Assembly (NCBI GenBank): GCA_003577005.1
Contig: QEUW01000382.1
Span: forward strand, 1 to 8,674
Direction: 5' to 3'
DNA from: Chloroflexota bacterium
Lineage (GTDB): Bacteria; Chloroflexota; Anaerolineae; Caldilineales; Caldilineaceae
DNA length: 8,674 nt
Made by a program: the position numbers and the translations under genes. This document shows positions 5,189 through 8,674 of this stretch, in pieces. The notes below the pieces were generated by a model. The model was given only the letters and a program-made list of their open reading frames with translations. It made no database searches and was not told where the DNA came from. Position 1 is the first letter of the stretch. Each line of letters starts with the position of its first letter.

Positions 5189-6584
5189 AGCCGACCGCCG
5201 TCAACCATTGCGGGTTGGCCTCATAGTCGGCCGCGCTGAGGATGCTCCACTGCGGGTTGTTCTGCAGGAATTCATTGGCTGCTGCTTCCTCGCGCTGGCA
5301 GACGGCAGTGATGTCTTCGCCTTCGTCGCGGATGGCGGGCAGCGTGCGGCCAACAATGTCGCCCAACTCGCGTGGACTGAAGCCCCAGTCCACGCTGTTC
5401 TCTGGACGGTTCTTGACCGCAATTGCAGCCCAGTGCGGCCCCGAGTCTGTCGAGAATTCCGGGTCATCCCACATCGCCTTGAGGCTGGGCTGGATGCCAC
5501 GCAGCTTGCAGTACTTGGCCAGGTAGTCCGGGCTGACCAGGTAGCGGTAGAGTGTCCAACTGGGCTCCAGGTGGCTTTCCTGCTGGGTCGTGACGGTGAA
5601 GCCGACATCGGGCCCGCGGTTGCCATAGACCGGCCCGCCGCTGAAAGTTGGATCGAGCATGATACCCCAATCAATGTCGGGGTACTGCGTGTCCATAAAG
5701 CCGTTGAACCAGGTCCAGTTATAGAGCGTGACTGCATTGCCGGCGCCAAAACGATCGCGCGAGATCAACCCTTCGGCGCGGCTGTCAACGCGGTGAACGT
5801 CGTAAAGGTCCATAATAAACTGCCATGCGTTGATCCCGGTCTCGTCGGCCAGGCGAACGGTGTCTTTGGTGGCGAACTGATTGCCGTCGAGGGGACCGGC
5901 CATGTGGTGGCGCAGAACTTGATGCAATGACAGTTCGTTGCCGTAGAAGGCGAAGCCCGCGCGGGTCAGCGTATCGCCATCCCACACGGTGACTTCTTTG
6001 GCCCAGGTGATAAAGTCTTCCCATGTGGTCGGGATGTCTTCAGGCTTATACCCCAATTCATCCAAAAGTCCCACGTTGTAATAGACCGCCCCGGCAAAGA
6101 CACCGTTGGGCAGACCATAGAAGCGAGCATCGTCCGTCCCCGGCGGGATGCGATAGAGGGTGGCGGTCAGTTCGCCCATCTCCTCCTGCACGTTGATCAC
6201 CTCATCAGGGATGGGGAGCAGCACCTCTTCTTTTTGCAGGGTGTCCAGAAATGTCTCATCAATCGAGGAGACATCGGGGGCGTTGCCGGCGGCCTTGGCC
6301 GTGAGTAACTTCTGTTGGAGTTCGCTCTCGGGCACAAATTGCATTTCGACCTGGATACCAGGGTGCTTTGACTGGAAGTCGGGGATCGCTTCGTTTTCAG
6401 TCATCCGGTTGATGGTAAGGCGGTCGGTGAACCAGGCGATAAGAGATGTGGTTGCCTCACCGGCAGCCGCACCCGTATCGCCAGGGGCGCCAGCCGGGGC
6501 GCAGGCAGCCAATAGGGCCACGGCGCCAGCGCTACCGGTGAGAACCAGGAATTGCCGACGACTCAGTTTCTCCTTGGCGATCAT
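5187..6584 (-). CDS. Extracellular sugar-type solute-binding lipoprotein of an ABC transporter
   Basis: The 465-residue product is a family 1 extracellular solute-binding protein. The N-terminus has a twin-arginine motif (SRRQFLVL, R9-R10), a hydrophobic stretch and the lipobox LAAC with the lipidated cysteine at C28, followed by an A/G/T-rich linker. It should be exported folded by Tat and anchored outside the membrane. Then come the usual family features: a first strand around LIAWFTD, PDFQSKHPGIQVEMQFVPESELQQKL, AAGNAPDVSSID and LPNGVFAGAVYYNVGLLDELGY. Many exposed W, Y and F residues in the second half fit a carbohydrate ligand, which cannot be named. ATG 6582-6584 is preceded by AAGGAGG at good spacing, the strongest ribosome site in the cluster, as expected for the most abundant component. 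It is the first gene of the minus-strand cluster. Confidence 0.93.
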   Translation of the reverse strand: MIAKEKLSRRQFLVLTGSAGAVALLAACAPAGAPGDTGAAAGEATTSLIAWFTDRLTINRMTENEAIPDFQSKHPGIQVEMQFVPESELQQKLLTAKAAGNAPDVSSIDETFLDTLQKEEVLLPIPDEVINVQEEMGELTATLYRIPPGTDDARFYGLPNGVFAGAVYYNVGLLDELGYKPEDIPTTWEDFITWAKEVTVWDGDTLTRAGFAFYGNELSLHQVLRHHMAGPLDGNQFATKDTVRLADETGINAWQFIMDLYDVHRVDSRAEGLISRDRFGAGNAVTLYNWTWFNGFMDTQYPDIDWGIMLDPTFSGGPVYGNRGPDVGFTVTTQQESHLEPSWTLYRYLVSPDYLAKYCKLRGIQPSLKAMWDDPEFSTDSGPHWAAIAVKNRPENSVDWGFSPRELGDIVGRTLPAIRDEGEDITAVCQREEAAANEFLQNNPQWSILSAADYEANPQWLTAVG

Positions 6585-6651
6585 CGTGTTCCTCCTTGAA
6601 TCGCGTGTGCGCTATACCGAAAAAAGGGAGAAGGGTGGGGTTCGAGGTCTA

Positions 6652-6680
6652 ATCATACCTGTTTTGGCGGCTATACGCAA
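6652..6680 (-). promoter_or_regulatory. Candidate promoter of the transporter operon
   Basis: Read on the minus strand, TTGCGT (6675-6680) and TATGAT (6652-6657) are separated by 17 bases. The -10 box matches the consensus at five of six positions, the -35 box at only three, so the promoter would be weak or activator-dependent. Transcription would start near 6645, giving a leader of about 60 bases to the binding-protein ATG. The palindrome at 6693-6713 lies just upstream, where an activator would sit. Confidence 0.35.
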
Positions 6681-6692
6681 CTTGAAAAATAA

Positions 6693-6713
6693 GGATACAA
6701 TGGAGATGTATCC
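6693..6713. promoter_or_regulatory. Palindromic operator candidate GGATACA-N7-TGTATCC
   Basis: Two perfect 7-base arms, GGATACA (6693-6699) and TGTATCC (6707-6713), flank a 7-base spacer; the centres of the half-sites are 14 bases apart. It lies directly upstream of the candidate -35 box of the transporter operon. This is the size and place expected for a dimeric regulator of a sugar-uptake operon. No regulator gene is present in the window, so the protein family cannot be named. Confidence 0.4.
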
Positions 6714-6747
6714 GACCAAGCGGCAAGCAGAACGGTGTAGTACAACA

Positions 6748-6792
6748 GTGGATAACCAAACCAGCTATCCACCTACTGGCCTGGTTATCCAC
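6748..6792. repeat. 17-bp inverted repeat built from GTGGATAACC
   Basis: The arms 6748-6764 and 6776-6792 are inverted copies with two mismatches; the outer 10 bases, GTGGATAACC and GGTTATCCAC, pair perfectly. The loop itself contains a third related word, CTATCCACC. It lies upstream of the transporter operon promoter and left of the MITE insertion. It may be a hairpin element of the same general kind as the word arrays, or a tandem binding site. The words differ from the DnaA box TTATCCACA by their last base. Confidence 0.5.
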
Positions 6793-6827
6793 CGCATCCT
6801 TTAGCCAACCTTATTCTTGATAGGCCC

Positions 6828-6836
6828 TCAGTTCAG
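6828..6836. repeat. Target-site duplication, left copy (TCAGTTCAG)
   Basis: TCAGTTCAG stands immediately left of the 176-bp inverted-repeat element and is repeated exactly at its right border (7013-7021). The match could be counted as 12 bases (CCCTCAGTTCAG), because the preceding CCC coincides with the last bases of the element on the other side. Confidence 0.7.
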
Positions 6837-7012
6837 GGGTGTGTCCAAAATTTGGGGCAAGTAGGGGAAGATGCCATCTTGCCCGTTGTAACCCGCATTC
6901 CGCGCCCAGCGGGCGCCCAGGGCCGGAGACAAGCTCATCCGCCAAGCCGGCGCCGGCCCTTTCCCGGAATGCTCGTGTCGCCAAGTTCTCGCCCCTAATC
7001 CTGGACGCACCC
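6837..7012. mobile_element. MITE-like insertion, 176 bp, with imperfect terminal inverted repeats
   Basis: The ends are inverted copies beginning GGGTGTGTCCA on the left and GGGTGCGTCCA on the right (read inward); over the 24 bases after the first two, 19 match and four of the five mismatches are transitions. Nine-base duplications TCAGTTCAG flank it exactly. Inside are three further helices: GCATTCCG/CGGAATGC (6895-6902/6965-6972), AGGGCCGG/CCGGCCCT (6919-6926/6953-6960) and GCGCCC/GGGCGC (6902-6907/6911-6916), as well as AAGAT/ATCTT (6868-6872/6876-6880). It has no coding capacity, so mobilisation must have depended on a transposase elsewhere. It inserted between the divergent genes, 16 bases before the metY -35 box. 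Transposon family not identified; a 9-bp duplication occurs in several IS families. Confidence 0.75.
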
Positions 7013-7021
7013 TCAGTTCAG
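7013..7021. repeat. Target-site duplication, right copy (TCAGTTCAG)
   Basis: Exact second copy of the 9-base sequence at 6828-6836, directly outside the right end of the 176-bp element. Confidence 0.7.
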
Positions 7022-7028
7022 CTACGGT

Positions 7029-7057
7029 TTGACAACCTACCCTCAACCTGCTATATT
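7029..7057 (+). promoter_or_regulatory. Sigma70-type promoter of metY
   Basis: A perfect -35 box TTGACA (7029-7034) and TATATT (7052-7057, five of six) are separated by exactly 17 bases. Transcription would start near 7064, giving a leader of about 305 bases to the metY ATG, which is long enough for the terminator and riboswitch-like sequences seen there. It lies 16 bases right of the MITE insertion. If this start is the used one, little room is left for the 5' half of the S-box aptamer. Confidence 0.6.
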
Positions 7058-7084
7058 TCTGGGCGACAACTCGATAGCCATTCT

Positions 7085-7164
<80 letters not shown>

Positions 7165-7224
7165 ACGACGCCATATTCTGCCCGCCAGCTACTTGCCCAC
7201 CCGTAAGAACGAACGGCAGCCTGT

Positions 7225-7255
7225 CCCTCCCATCGACCCGGTGAGAGGGCTTTTT
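7225..7255 (+). terminator. Intrinsic terminator (attenuator) in the metY leader
   Basis: CCCTCCCATC (7225-7234) pairs with GGTGAGAGGG (7240-7249) as a 10-position stem with one C-A mismatch and one T-G wobble around the loop GACCC, followed by C and five T (7251-7255). It ends 113 bases before the metY start codon, so read-through must be controlled. Its 5' arm, CCTCCCATC, can instead pair with GATGAGAGG at 7155-7163 at eight of nine positions, an antiterminator that excludes the terminator. Confidence 0.8.
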
Positions 7256-7270
7256 CGTTGTCAAGTATGA

Positions 7271-7340
7271 ATGGGCAATGGTCAATTGTGAATGATTGGC
7301 CGTGTTCATCCGTAATCCAAAATTTACAATTTACCATTCA
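7271..7340. repeat. Inverted array of degenerate 7-nt words in the metY leader
   Basis: The left arm reads ATGGGCA, ATGGTCA, ATTGTGA, ATGATTG in heptamer register (7271-7298); the right arm reads AAATTTA, CAATTTA, CCATTCA (7320-7340). The arms 7277-7299 and 7317-7338 are inverted repeats with several mismatches and small gaps. It lies between the attenuator and the metY ribosome site (GAGGAAAGGG, 7349-7358) and would put a hairpin just before translation starts. It is less regular than the other arrays. Confidence 0.55.
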
Positions 7341-7350
7341 CAGCTTTTGA

Positions 7351-8664
<1,314 letters not shown>

Positions 8665-8674
8665 CGTTGGGATT

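Noticed and set aside
2581..5930. Long plus-strand open frames at 2581-3258, 3640-4131, 4271-5089 and 5208-5930
   Set aside because: They lie antisense to clearly recognisable genes, lack ribosome sites and have the composition of complement-strand shadows.
6748..6792. DnaA boxes or a replication origin
   Set aside because: The words differ from TTATCCACA at the last base, there is no A/T-rich unwinding region, and no dnaA, dnaN or gyrase gene is nearby; they form a hairpin instead.
6934..6959. CTCATC followed by CGGCCC as the missing 5' half of the S-box aptamer
   Set aside because: CTCATC is complementary to the P1 3' strand, but the spacing is about 220 bases, GAGGGA is absent, and the sequence lies within the inserted 176-bp element.

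Overview
The window looks like a chromosomal segment of a GC-moderate, heterotrophic, environmental bacterium, most likely a member of the Chloroflexota (Caldilinea/Anaerolineae-like). This is an inference from the gene mix (DUF4058 protein, Tat-type sugar-binding lipoprotein, split MalF/MalG permeases, phytanoyl-CoA dioxygenase family protein) and from intergenic regions filled with short repeated words. No phage, CRISPR, rRNA or tRNA genes are seen.

Layout. Bases 1-140 hold the N-terminal end of a minus-strand gene that leaves the window, probably an enolase-superfamily (mandelate racemase/muconate lactonizing) enzyme. A good sigma70-type promoter (145-173) then drives a plus-strand DUF4058 gene (217-1002). 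From 6584 back to 1035 runs a minus-strand cluster in the order: sugar-type substrate-binding lipoprotein, MalF-like permease, small cupin, DoxX-like membrane protein, PhyH-family Fe(II)/2-oxoglutarate dioxygenase, MalG-like permease. No ABC ATPase is present. The two permease halves, normally adjacent, are separated by about 2.2 kb that carries the three non-transport genes. This suggests uptake of a sugar or sugar-like compound coupled to its oxidation or isomerisation. Bases 6585-7368 are a 784-base regulatory region between divergent genes. On the right, a plus-strand metY (O-acetylhomoserine sulfhydrylase, 7369-8664) is complete.

The metY leader contains a sequence that closely resembles the 3' half of a SAM-I (S-box) riboswitch, followed by an intrinsic terminator whose 5' arm can pair instead with the riboswitch P1 3' strand. 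The expected 5' half of the aptamer is not recognisable; a near-consensus promoter lies where it should be. Just upstream sits a 176-bp MITE-like insertion with about 24-bp terminal inverted repeats and a 9-bp target duplication.

Four intergenic junctions each hold an inverted array of short degenerate words with constant period (7 nt at three places, 8 nt at one), each with a different word. At the 8-nt site a second, 95-bp MITE-like inverted-repeat element occupies the loop of the array. These arrays, the nested element and the incomplete S-box leader are the least ordinary things in the window. The protein-coding genes belong to recognisable families.
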